NCBI RefSeq assembly: GCF_000375465.1
Contig: NZ_AQXH01000002.1
Location: 62,173-126,172 of the forward strand
Reading direction: 5' to 3'
DNA: 64,000 bases
DNA from: Balneola vulgaris DSM 17893
Lineage (GTDB): Bacteria > Bacteroidota > Rhodothermia > Balneolales > Balneolaceae
Shown here: piece after piece, positions 35,538 to 47,000 of the stretch
Layout: every line of letters begins with the position of its first letter
How positions within the stretch are numbered: the first letter of the stretch is position 1
Notes under the pieces: generated by a model
Seen by the model: only the letters and a program-made list of their open reading frames with translations
Databases searched by the model: none
What the model was told of the DNA's origin: nothing
Position numbers and translations under genes: made by a program

Positions 35538-36394
35538 AGTTCTTCAATTAGTTTCTTTAACCCTTGCTTCCAGGGAATAATATTCGTGCCTGAAATAGTC
35601 TCTAATTTCATGGTGCTTAATTTAGAAAAAGCGGGCCTCTTTGCTGCTGTAGGATAAGCATTACTTGATACCGGCTTTACTTTAACTGACGCAGATGTAA
35701 GTTCAAAAATAGCTAATGCAAATTGATACCAGGTGCATATACCTTCCGAACTTATATGAAACACTCCTTTTTCATCAGCATCGATTAGAGCTTGAGTGTT
35801 CTCCACTACGTTGCTAGTAAAAGTAGGCACACCCATTTGATCATCAACAACCCTTAACTCTTCAAATTTCTCTGCCAGTTCCATCATCTTGAACACAAAG
35901 TTTGTTTGGGTGTGCTTTCCACATAACCAACTTACACGAAGGATTAAGAAATCACCATCCACTTCTTGAATTGCTTGTTCACCAGCTAATTTACTTGCCC
36001 CATATACATTTATGGGTTGAGTCTGCACATCCTCTGTATACCCATTCGGATAATGAAGGCTGTCTTTTACTGATCCTGGAAATACATAATCTGTTGAATA
36101 ATGGATGAGCTTTGAATCATTTTCCTTACACCATTGTGCTAAATTTCGAGCTCCCTGTTCATTTACCAAATAGGCCTGTTCAGAATTCGTTTCAGCATCA
36201 TCTACTTTAGTATAAGCGGCACAATTGATAATAACATTGGGCTTATACTCATTTAAAACCTGATCAACCTGCCTTGGGTTTGTGATATCTAAATCAGTGG
36301 ATCGATACCCGCGGCACTCCAATTTATGATGGTCGCAATAAAGCACCCATTCTTTACCCAATTGACCATTTGCTCCCGTAATCAGGTACCGCAT
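35534..36394 (-). CDS. rfbD: dTDP-4-dehydrorhamnose reductase
   Basis: This SDR enzyme reduces the last intermediate to dTDP-L-rhamnose with NAD(P)H. The 286-residue protein starts MRYLITGANGQLGKEW, has VIINCAAYTKVDDAE, LIHYSTDYVFPG and the catalytic YGASKLAGEQ. A conserved SWLCG region follows, and the C-terminal substrate domain has the RPAFSKLSTMKL segment. Start and stop overlap those of rfbA and rfbC. Confidence 0.96.
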   Translation of the reverse strand: MRYLITGANGQLGKEWVLYCDHHKLECRGYRSTDLDITNPRQVDQVLNEYKPNVIINCAAYTKVDDAETNSEQAYLVNEQGARNLAQWCKENDSKLIHYSTDYVFPGSVKDSLHYPNGYTEDVQTQPINVYGASKLAGEQAIQEVDGDFLILRVSWLCGKHTQTNFVFKMMELAEKFEELRVVDDQMGVPTFTSNVVENTQALIDADEKGVFHISSEGICTWYQFALAIFELTSASVKVKPVSSNAYPTAAKRPAFSKLSTMKLETISGTNIIPWKQGLKKLIEEL

Positions 36395-37098
36395 TAATTC
36401 CCTTGCACAAGTTTATTAGCATGTTTATAAGACTCGGGCGTCCCTGCATCGGTCCACCATCCTTCTAGAATGGTACTAGTCATAGCTTTATTCTGGATGT
36501 AGAAATTATTCACATCTGTAATTTCTAATTCTCCCCTTCCCGAAGGCTTCAAGGTTTTAATGCACTCAAATACCTTAGCATCATAACAGTAAATACCAGT
36601 AACTGCATAATTTGATTTAGGTTGCTCGGGCTTTTCTTCTATAGAAATCACTTCATTTCCTGCAATTTCAGCAACACCATATCGTTCGGGATCATGGACT
36701 TCTTGAATTAATATTTGAGCGCCGGTGCCCTTATAATTATTAACCGCTTTCTGTAGAGAATGCTCAAAAATATTATCCCCTAGGATTACCAATACGGGGT
36801 CATTTCCTGCAAAATTTTCAGCTAAACCAAGTGCTTGGGCAATGCCTCCTGCTTCATCCTGAACTTTATAGGTGAATCTGCATCCAAAGTCTTTTCCAGA
36901 GCCTAATAAATTTACTACATCACCCATATGCTCGGTGCCTGTAACAATCAAAATTTCTTCGATTCCAACTTCTGTAAGCTTTTCAATTGGGTGATAAATC
37001 ATAGGCTTATCACCTACCGGTAATAAATGCTTATTGGTCACCTTTGTTAATGGGAATAAACGTGAACCCGTCCCTCCTGCAAGAATAATTCCTTTCAT
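36394..37098 (-). CDS. rfbA: glucose-1-phosphate thymidylyltransferase (short form)
   Basis: The enzyme makes dTDP-glucose from dTTP and glucose-1-phosphate, the first step of the pathway. It has the signature LAGGTGSRLFPLTKVTNKHLL, VGDKPMIYHPIEKL, LVILGDNIFE with the metal-binding Asp, ERYGVAEI and a WTDAGTPES end. At 234 residues it is shorter than the roughly 290-residue RmlA of enteric bacteria because the C-terminal allosteric part is missing, as in the short bacterial/archaeal form. It is the first gene of the operon, with a likely promoter at 37124-37131. Confidence 0.93.
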   Translation of the reverse strand: MKGIILAGGTGSRLFPLTKVTNKHLLPVGDKPMIYHPIEKLTEVGIEEILIVTGTEHMGDVVNLLGSGKDFGCRFTYKVQDEAGGIAQALGLAENFAGNDPVLVILGDNIFEHSLQKAVNNYKGTGAQILIQEVHDPERYGVAEIAGNEVISIEEKPEQPKSNYAVTGIYCYDAKVFECIKTLKPSGRGELEITDVNNFYIQNKAMTSTILEGWWTDAGTPESYKHANKLVQGN

Positions 37099-37123
37099 AA
37101 TTGAATATAGTTTAACATTCCCT

Positions 37124-37131
37124 CAAAACTA
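37124..37131 (-). promoter_or_regulatory. putative -7 promoter element of the rfbADCB operon
   Basis: The minus strand reads TAGTTTTG, a full match to TAnnTTTG, 26 bases upstream of the rfbA ATG. No clear -33 TTG is seen at the expected distance. Confidence 0.45.
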
Positions 37132-37295
37132 CTTTATCTGTACATGAATTAGAAAAATAATTTTAGGCAAAGTTTTATCATAGCCAACGTCCATGCTTGC
37201 CTAATTTCATGTTAAAAGAATTGAAATTTTTAATTCTTAATTTCTGTAGTTCGTAATTTTCAGCCTCAGCAAAGCTTTAGGAAATTACCCTTTCA

Positions 37296-40200
37296 ATGAT
37301 TGAAACGCGTTCTATTGTAAGTTTCTTCATTATTATAATTCTTTCGACAACAGTTCATGCCCAAGATATAATCTGGACAGGTGCTGTGGATTCCTCATGG
37401 CATAATGCTTCAAATTGGAATACTGGTAGTGTACCCACATCGAATAATGTGGTTAAAATCCGAAATACCCCTCCTTACCCTGTTATAACAGCCAATGTTA
37501 CCATCAAGTCCATCGTACTGAGTGATTATTGGAATGGAGGCACAATAACGCTTCGAAACAATTCTACATTAACCGTTACTGATGACGTGACACTCAATGG
37601 TGAGGCACAGTTCAACATCGTAAACGGTCATTTTTTCCACTCGGCAACCAGTTCTGGAAAGAATAACTTCTCGCTAAATGGTGCCACTACACGGATTGAT
37701 ATCGAAAATGGCAGTTTTCAAGTTGGTAGATCTGATGAAAGCATCGATGCTGAAATAATTGGATCCTTTTATGCAGGCAATGGTCTCATCAATTTCTTCG
37801 GTGATTTAGACATTTCAGATAGTGATCATTTTTATGTTGAAAATGCAGAAGTAAATATAAAAGGTGATGCGCTCATCAATGGCACATACCATGGCGAGCA
37901 TGGAAATACCACATTTGAGAACGAGTTAGAGGTGAAAAGTGGTGGCCATTTAACTCTAGAGTTGGGTGAGCTAACTATGCAGGGCGTTACAAGTATTGGT
38001 AATAACGGAACCGCAAGCCTTGGTTCTGGTACAGTGACTATACTGCAAGATATCACTGTTAGTAGTGGCGGTTATTTACATGTGCAAGATGCCAACCTCA
38101 CGGTTTCAGGAGACGCAAATTTTACGAGTAACGGGAATCTAACCACTCAAAATGGCTCAATTTCCATCACTGGAAATGCTTCTTTGAGTAGTGGGGGTAG
38201 CCTAGATTTAAATAATGGAAGTCTCAATATCGGTGGTGATGCCTCTTTTACTTCGGGTGGGGTTGTGAATGCAGGCCATGCAACTATTGAATTAAAGGGT
38301 GATTTCACCGTTCAAAACGGTAGCAATTTTAATCCCGACTCTAGTACCGTTGTATTTAGTGGCAGCTCAGAGCAAACTATTCATTCGAATGATGACGTCA
38401 CTTTTTATAATGTTGTTGTGGACTCAGGGGCCGTATTAAACACTGATGGAGGAAATGGAAATACAATTATCATTGAAAATGATCTCGTTGTTGAAGATGG
38501 TGGCGAAGTTGAAGTACGTGAAGACGATCAAATAGATGTTCAAGGTGATGTAGAAGGCGACGATGCCATTAACAGCCCACAACCTTATGCTGTAACTGCA
38601 ACAGCACCTTCAACTAATATGGTTTTAATTACTTTTAATAAAGGGCTTGATGAAAGTACTGCTGAAAACCTCACCAATTATTCCATTCAGAACTTATCTA
38701 ATAACTCCACTTTAGCAATATCGAATGTTGCGTTAAATACAGATGCAGACAGTACCATCGTAACTTTAACTACGGATTCCATTAGTGATCATGTGACCTA
38801 CGAGATCACAATGAATAATATTGAAAGTAATGCTGGAAGAAGTATTTCACCCAACCATAAAAAAAGATTTCATAGAAATAGCCAGATCATCTTCTATAGT
38901 AGAAAAAATGGGCAATGGTCTAATTCGAGTACGTGGTCTGAAATTAGCCATACAGGTGAAGCTACCAATCGTATCCCTTCCGAAGTTGATGGGGCGGAAG
39001 TTATTATTGGTGCAGGACATTCAGTAAAGGTTAGAAATACGGTTTCTATACAATCATTGGCTTCTATTGAGGTAAAAAGCAGTAGTGAATTAAGAGTAAG
39101 AGATGGAGGTGTTTTCAATATTGGTGAGAAAGTAATAACTGGTGCCGGCACCTTTAATCATAGATCAGGCACTCTAATTACAGCTCATCCGCAAGGTCTT
39201 AATAAAACATCTGCTACTGGAAATATTCAAACTACGACTCGAAAATTCAATAAATCTGCCTCTTACACATTTAATGGGAATTCTACCCAATGGGTAGGTG
39301 ATGGATTGCCTTCTAGAGTTGCAAATCTGAATATTGACAACCCCACTAGTGTTCATCTTTTATCGTCTATTGAAGTAACTGATACTCTTTTTTTAACAGA
39401 TGGCACTCTAGAGCTTCCCGTAAATCAATCTCTTTTATCTAATACCAAAGTTGTTGGAAGCGGCCAATTAACCATACACCGAACTTTGGAAGGAAGTAGA
39501 GGTTGGAGATTATTGAGTGCACCCATCACAACTTCGTTCGGCGATTTATTAGATGGTACCATTACCCAAGGATATTCAGGGGCTCATTATAGCACAGGTT
39601 CCATGCCGGGTGATACCCTTCAACCTAATGTGATGTACTATGACGAATCCTATCCCGGAACGGATAATCAAAGATGGCGTGCACCCTCTTCTGCTAGTAC
39701 CAATATTCCAACAGGATTGGGCCTTCAAGCATTTATATTTGGCTCCATATCAAATGATAGCAGGTATAACAATCCATTACCTGATACTCTCACTGTAACT
39801 GGGGTTGAACCTGATGCACCCATCGCTCTGCCTGTTAGTTTTACAACAGAAGCAGACTCTGGTTGGAACTTGGTAGGCAACCCATTTACAACGGCCATAA
39901 ATTGGGATGAACCAACAGGATGGATTAAAACCAATATTGACCAAAGCATTTACATTTGGGACCCAGAAACAAATCAATATAAAACATGGAATGGGGTTAC
40001 AGGCGATCTTAATTCCGGCAAAATAAGCCCTTTTCAAGCTTTTTGGATTAAAGCGAATGCAAATGCTCCAAGTCTCTCAGTTTCAAACGAAGCAAAAACT
40101 CTTAATAGCCAATTTATTGGGAAACAGGTCGCTATACCAACAGAAGCGCCATCATTTTCACTCATAGTTTCTAATGACGAACAAGAATCAGCAGTTCATT

Positions 40201-40928
40201 TCATGTTCGATGAATCTGCGAAGATTGGTAAAGACCCTTTGGATGCATATCGTTTATTACCACCCATTGGCATTGGTACTTATATCGATTTATCAACGCT
40301 TTCGGCAAACGGCGATAAGTTCTCCATTAATAATCTTCCTCGAAAATTTGGAATCCCAATAAATATACCCCTTGATGTGCAGGTATATAAAAACGGTTAT
40401 TCCTACTCAACACCCCTTCATTTTGTAGCTAAAAACTTCTCAAATATCCCCACTGGTTGGAAAATTGAATTAGTTGACACTTTTTATAATGACCGAATTC
40501 AACTCAATGAAGGAGAATCGTATTTATTTAGACATGAAGTTAAGTCGAAAAATAAAGCCCCTAACTTCGATCGTCAAAAATCACGATTGATAGAGAAAAG
40601 AAAAACTGGCCATCAACGCTTTTATCTTCAAATAACCCCCGGTGATGATGCTATAGGATTGCCTGACCAGATTAAATTACTACCGAACTACCCAAATCCA
40701 TTTAATCCTACAACCAACATTCAGTTTGAATTACCAGTTCAAGAATATGTTCAGCTTAAAATTTATGATACTATTGGTCGGCAAGTAGCTACACTCATAG
40801 ACTCCGAATTAGCCAGTGGGGTTCATCATATCACATGGGATGCTTCCTCCCTATCCAGCGGGCTATACCTTATTCAACTTAAAGCTGGAGATAAGTTCTT
40901 TACCCAAAAAATGACTCTACTGAAATAG
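37296..40928 (+). CDS. large type IX-secreted surface protein with beta-helix-like repeats
   Basis: The 1210-residue protein has a signal peptide (core IVSFFIIIILSTTVHA) and a C-terminal type IX sorting domain from about residue 1128 (LLPNYPNPFNPTTNIQFEL through SGLYLIQLKAG to KMTLLK), so it should be exported and perhaps attached to the surface. The first part contains IWTGAVDSSWHNASNWNTG, a start shared by many beta-helix exoproteins, then short repeats of the type GNASLSSGGSLDLNNGS to about residue 400. An Ig-like segment follows at 430-530, then a second such module near 540 and the block shared with the next gene from about 730. I see no catalytic motif. A role in adhesion or as a matrix protein is inferred. 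Confidence 0.85.
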   Translation: MIETRSIVSFFIIIILSTTVHAQDIIWTGAVDSSWHNASNWNTGSVPTSNNVVKIRNTPPYPVITANVTIKSIVLSDYWNGGTITLRNNSTLTVTDDVTLNGEAQFNIVNGHFFHSATSSGKNNFSLNGATTRIDIENGSFQVGRSDESIDAEIIGSFYAGNGLINFFGDLDISDSDHFYVENAEVNIKGDALINGTYHGEHGNTTFENELEVKSGGHLTLELGELTMQGVTSIGNNGTASLGSGTVTILQDITVSSGGYLHVQDANLTVSGDANFTSNGNLTTQNGSISITGNASLSSGGSLDLNNGSLNIGGDASFTSGGVVNAGHATIELKGDFTVQNGSNFNPDSSTVVFSGSSEQTIHSNDDVTFYNVVVDSGAVLNTDGGNGNTIIIENDLVVEDGGEVEVREDDQIDVQGDVEGDDAINSPQPYAVTATAPSTNMVLITFNKGLDESTAENLTNYSIQNLSNNSTLAISNVALNTDADSTIVTLTTDSISDHVTYEITMNNIESNAGRSISPNHKKRFHRNSQIIFYSRKNGQWSNSSTWSEISHTGEATNRIPSEVDGAEVIIGAGHSVKVRNTVSIQSLASIEVKSSSELRVRDGGVFNIGEKVITGAGTFNHRSGTLITAHPQGLNKTSATGNIQTTTRKFNKSASYTFNGNSTQWVGDGLPSRVANLNIDNPTSVHLLSSIEVTDTLFLTDGTLELPVNQSLLSNTKVVGSGQLTIHRTLEGSRGWRLLSAPITTSFGDLLDGTITQGYSGAHYSTGSMPGDTLQPNVMYYDESYPGTDNQRWRAPSSASTNIPTGLGLQAFIFGSISNDSRYNNPLPDTLTVTGVEPDAPIALPVSFTTEADSGWNLVGNPFTTAINWDEPTGWIKTNIDQSIYIWDPETNQYKTWNGVTGDLNSGKISPFQAFWIKANANAPSLSVSNEAKTLNSQFIGKQVAIPTEAPSFSLIVSNDEQESAVHFMFDESAKIGKDPLDAYRLLPPIGIGTYIDLSTLSANGDKFSINNLPRKFGIPINIPLDVQVYKNGYSYSTPLHFVAKNFSNIPTGWKIELVDTFYNDRIQLNEGESYLFRHEVKSKNKAPNFDRQKSRLIEKRKTGHQRFYLQITPGDDAIGLPDQIKLLPNYPNPFNPTTNIQFELPVQEYVQLKIYDTIGRQVATLIDSELASGVHHITWDASSLSSGLYLIQLKAGDKFFTQKMTLLK

Positions 40929-41023
40929 TATCTATAGAATTTTTTGTACTTAGTTAGAATTGATTAATTAAGCTAGCAAGGTAGCTGGCAATAATTATAT
41001 TAGCGTAGAATAAATTAAAAAGC

Positions 41024-44000
41024 GTGAATTTTAACTATATACATAGATTTGCATACTTAACTAAGACTTTACTTACACTCATTCTTGCACTTCTGATATC
41101 AGAAGTGGCATTTGCCCAATTGTCGGGTTATCAGTACCGAAAGAAATTTTCGGTTGATAACACAAAAGTAAGTGGTGCGAGTAACTTAACGAACTTTCCT
41201 GTTCTTATTAGTCTTACAGATGCTGATATGGCCACAGTAGCCAATGGTGGCAAGGTTACTAGTGCACAAGGCTATGATATTGCCTTCACGTCGGATGATG
41301 GAGCTACTCAACTGGACCACGAACTTGAAAGCTATAATGCCTCAACTGGGCAGATTTTATTCTGGGTGCGCTTCCCTACCCTCAATGCTACCGTTGACAC
41401 TGATTTTTTCATTTACTTTGGAAACGCATCCCAAACAACCGATCAATCGGTTAATACTACGTGGGATAGCAGTTACAAACTTGTACTTCACTTAGACGAC
41501 TTTAACGATGCCACCTTAGAAGGCAATAACGGTACCAATAACGGAACTACTTCTACAACTGGTAAAATTGGAAATGCCCGTCAGTTTTCATCGGCTGGAA
41601 ATGATTTCATTTCTATTGCGGATGATGCCAGTTTAGATATTACTGGAGATATTACTTTTTCAGCATGGTTTAACGTAAACAACTTTGCCGAAGTGCCAGA
41701 TTTAATTACTAAAGGAGATTATAATCAGGCTTATTCTAGTTGGATCAGAAATGATGGTACACTCAGATTAGGTACCGATAACAATACCCTTACAAGTACG
41801 GGTACGGTAACATCAGCTACAACAGCTTTTGTTACATTTACAAAGTCTGCTACTGGTCGTACTATTTACATAAATAACACAAATGCGGGTAGCGATGGTA
41901 CAGCAACGAATTTCAGCACCAATAATAGCCCGTTAACCATTTCTACAGCCGCATACCCATTAAATGGCTGGGTGGATGAAGTACGAGTTTCGAATGTTGC
42001 TCGAAGCCAAGATTGGGTATTCACAGAGTATGAAAACCAAAATACTCCCAATACTTTCTATACCGAAAATCCCGAAAACCCCGTTTTAGCCAATATTGAA
42101 TCTAATGCATTGAGCTTTAATGCTGGCGGTTCCGCTCAATTTATTACTTCTGATATTACGATCGCCACTCCTTTTGCTGATTCTATAGTCAGCGCTACCG
42201 TTCAAATCACGGGTAATTACCTTTCCACTGAAGATGTGCTAGCTTTTAGTAATACCGCCCTTATAACTGGAACATGGACCGTAGGTACCGGCACTATGAC
42301 CTTATCGGGTAAAGCCAGTCTTGCGGATTACCAAAGTGCACTCAGAAGCATCACTTACAACAACACCAATGCTTCTACTCCTAGCCAAGCTGCACGTACA
42401 ATATCATTTACCGTAAACGATGAGTTTTATGCTAGTAACACAGCTACTAGAAACGTAAATATTACAACCACCTTAACTGATTTATCTACTGATTTCCCGA
42501 ATACAGTATTTCACTTCGATGCTCAAGATATCGACGGTGATTTATTAACAAATGACCAGCCTGCAGATGGAAGTCTTGTAACTACCTGGAGAGATCGTTC
42601 ACAAAATGCAGGTGGTAGTTCTGTTACCATTACAAATGCAGCTCCAGCTGGCGATGAACCCATTTTTGATTCCAATTACTTTGGTGAGCGTGGAGGGTTA
42701 TACTTCAATTACAATGCCAATAATAATGGGGATAATTTTCAAGTAGATGATGATGCTCTAATAAATACAAATGGCCCGTATACTCAAAAATCATTTGCAG
42801 CAGTATTTAGAACAGGTACGGATTTAACAGGCTTACAAATTATATACGAGCAAGGTGGCGGCTCTAAGGGCTATCAAATTTCCATTAAAGACGGAATTTT
42901 ATATGCCTATGCATGGAGTAACGATGCATCATGGACAGATGGCGATGATCAGTCAATCAACTTAGGTTCTGTATCAACGAATACAAGCTATATTGTAATT
43001 GCAACCCATGATGCTACTGCTCAAACATGGTCGGCAAGAGTCAACGGTGGTTCACTTGTTCAAAGTGCAGGTATTGCTCCTTCAATGGGAAATCATAACG
43101 GTGACCCTACCATTGGGGAAGAAGATGGTACTTCAGATCCAGTAAATTTCAATAATCCAGGTGGACCAACCTATAACTTCGATGGATATATAGGTGAGTT
43201 AATATCTTGGAACTCATCCTTGAATGGTGGGCAAGCTCAGAGTATCTATAACTTCCTATGCGATAAATGGTGTAATACCCCATCAGTTTTATCTTCCATC
43301 GAAGGTTCAGACATAGATTATAACGAAGCCGACCCTCCTACCGCTATCACTTCAACCATTGTATTAACGGATGTTGACAATACCGTTGTTGATTCAGCTC
43401 ATGTTGTAATTTCGAATAATTATGTTCCTAGTGAAGATGTATTAGCCTCAACTCCAGCTGGTGGTATAATTAGTACTTGGGATGCTGTTACAGGAACTCT
43501 CCGTTTAACTGGAACAGCTAGTTTAGCTGACTATCAATCTACTTTACGTTCCGTTACCTACGAGAATACCGATGGCGTTGCACCTACTGTTCAGCTTCGC
43601 CAAATCGATTTTAAAGTGTTTGATTGGGACGATGAAAGTAACACCCAATCTCGCAATATCAATGTAATTGGAAATAACTCCCCTCCAGTAATATCTGGTG
43701 TATCCGGACCAGCGTTTACCTATACAGAAGGTACAGGTGCTGTTTCTCCTCCAATTACCGTTACCATAACGGATGACGATGACACGAACATTGAATCGGC
43801 AACCATTGCTATTTCCAATAACTACCAGTTAGGCGAAGATGTTTTAGGATTTACTAATACCGCAAATATTACAGGGTCATGGAATAGTACAACTGGTGTA
43901 CTCACACTTACCGGTTCAGATACCAAAGCCAACTATGAGACTGCCATTGAAAGCTTCACTTTTGAAAATACAAGTTCTGACCCTGTTGAAGTTACCCGAA

Positions 44001-47000
44001 CATTTTCGGCTAAAGTAAATGACGGGGACAACGACAGTAATACTCAAACGAGAGATCTCGACTTTGTTGCTGTAAACTCGAAACCGGTGCTTTCAAATAT
44101 TGAGGGGACTAATCTAAGTTACCCGAATGAAGCTGTCCAAATAACAAATACCATTGAAGTTTCAGATCCGGATAATACCATGATTGATAGTGCTTTTGTG
44201 GTTATTTCGGGAAACTTTAAGGCTACGGAAGATTCACTTATTTACAGCACACTATTTGGCATTAGTGGAAATTATAATACCGCGAATGGTCGACTGAAAC
44301 TCACGGGTACTTCTTCCTTTAGTGATTATGAAACCGCTCTTCGATCGGTTAAATACAAGAACTTTGCCACCATTCCTTCAGGCCCTGAACGTGTTGTTAG
44401 CTTTATCATCCATGATGGAGACTTAGCTAGTGATACATTAAAAAGAACATTGGATGTAAGTGCTGTTGAAGCCATTTCGGATCTTAAAGTTTGGCTTCGT
44501 GCCGACGTAGGTGTGGTTACTAGTGGTAGCGAAGTGGTTACATGGGAAGATCAAAGTGGTAACGGCAATGATTATACAGGGATTTCTGGGTCTGGTACTC
44601 GTCCGACTTTAAACGCCTCTTCTGCTCCTCTTGGTGGGCAACCATCCATTGAATTCGTCGGTAATGGCGATAGCTTCGAAGATGCCGATGGACATACGAA
44701 TTATTTAAATAGTATGACTGAGTTTACACTGTTTGTAGTATATAAATCTGATGTAACCAATACCGATAAAGGCTTATTTATAGGAGATACCCCAAGTGGT
44801 GCCGATGAAATCATCACAATTCGTTATGATGCCGCGGGCGCAAATAACGGTGGATCGTTTACGAATGTAATTAAAACTGGAGTGGTTGGTAATAATGCAG
44901 CAAATCAGTTAGAAAGTTTCTCAGATATTCAGAGTACTGATGCCCAAATTACGAGTTTACATTGGGAATCAGGGGCAACCTACGATATTTTTGTTGATGG
45001 TATTTTGAATAACCCAAGTTCAGCGGGTCCTCCACCCACAGGAACCATTACCACAGCAACAACAGCTATTCTTGGTAAAGGCGGCAAAGATTCAGGTACT
45101 GCTAGTTGGGACGGCCAAATTGCCGAGTTTATCTTGTACTGTAAAAGTTTAACGGATGCCGAAAGAGAAAAAGTAGAAGATTATCTATCTGAAAAATACA
45201 ATGCGGCTATCCGAAAAATTACACCTGCTGCTGGCGGTGAAGCCATTTCTGCCGACGATGCAAATACAACCTACACTTCTCTTACTGGACCTGTGATTCA
45301 AGAAGGTTTACCTGGTGAACTCAATGCATCAGGTACACTAATTCTTAAAGCACCAACAGGTTACGAATGGAATACCTCTGCTACCTATAATGTTACTGAA
45401 GCACCTGCCTATGGTGGTTCAACTACATTAGATGCTTCTTTCACAAGTGTAACGGTTACAGACCTAACCTACACCATTGATGTTGCCTCCGCCTCAAACC
45501 CTGGGCAGTTAACTTTTACGGGGCTTGAAATAAGACCTACTACAGGCATATTACCTAATACAGGAAACATCACCAATATCGGATCTACAGGCCAAGGTGG
45601 TGGAACGAACTATGGTACCCTTACCATGATTCCGGGTACAGTTGATAGTTTAACCTTCGTTCAACAACCAACCATAACCAATATTGATAGTGTTATCACA
45701 CCTTCAGTACGCGTTCAATTGGTAGATCAATTTGGAAACGAAGTAGAGACTAGTGGTACTACGGTAAGTATTGCAAAAGCATCTGGAGCGGGGACTCTTG
45801 GCGGAACTACTTCGGTGAGTACCAATGCCTTAGGTATAGCAGAATTTAATGACTTAACACTTGATAATACGGGCACTCATACCCTTATCACTTCATCAAC
45901 AGGTCTTGACTCTGAAACCAGTAACTCCTTCGAAATTGTTAACGCTGGAGTATTGGTTGGATTTAGAGTTGAACGTAGTCCTTCAGGCAACATAAGTTCT
46001 AAAACAGCAGGGCAATCTTTTAACACCGTAATTACAGCCATAGATGGTACTGGGAATACAATAACTACGTTTAATGGCACTGTAGTAATGAGTTCTTCTT
46101 GTACTATGGGAGTTGGACAAGGTACTACCGCTAATTTTACCTCAGGTGTACTTTCGTCACATACTGTGAGCATTACCAGTGTTGGTAACTGTACGTTAAC
46201 TGCAACGAATTCAAGTGGTAGTGAAAATGGTACAAGTAACTCATTTACAGTAAGTGCAGGTGCTGCGGATGCAACCAAATCTAAAATTACAGCCGCACCA
46301 ACAGTTATTCTAAACGACGGTGCTAGTACATCTACAATTACTGTTCAACTCAAAGACGCTTACGGTAACAATTTAACTACGGGTGGTGCAACGGTAACCT
46401 TATCCCCTACTGCTGGCTCAATGGGTACAGTTACAGATAATGGAAATGGGACCTATTCAGCTACCCTAACTTCTTCTACTAGTGTAACCACGTCTATTAT
46501 CACAGGTACAGTGGGTGGCTCTGCCATTACTGATAATGCTACCGTAGAGTTTGCTGCCTTCAGTCATATTTGGGAAAGTCAATTGGGAGCCCCAGCTAAT
46601 GCAACCAATTGGGAAGACGGTGATAACTGGAACTCAAATACTGTACCAACAGCGGCCTCAGTGGTTCTTATTCCTGCAAGTCCAGCAGAAGGAAATGAAT
46701 TTCCTGTAGTAGATATCACTAACACCACTATTAATACTCTTTCCATTGAGGCAGGTGCACAAGTTTCAGTTTCAGGGTCTGTAAACTTTGTGGTTACTGG
46801 AGATGTAACCGGTGGCGGTAACGTACTAGGATCCAACAATGACTCCTTAACCGTGGGTGGTAACCTCGACGTACCCGATGTTACTTTAGGTAACCTCATC
46901 TTTGATGGAAGCAGCAACCAAACTATTGTTAGCCCTAGTACTTTCGTGAATGTTGAAGTGGATAACCCTGGAACTGTATTCACTACCGACAACTTCACCG

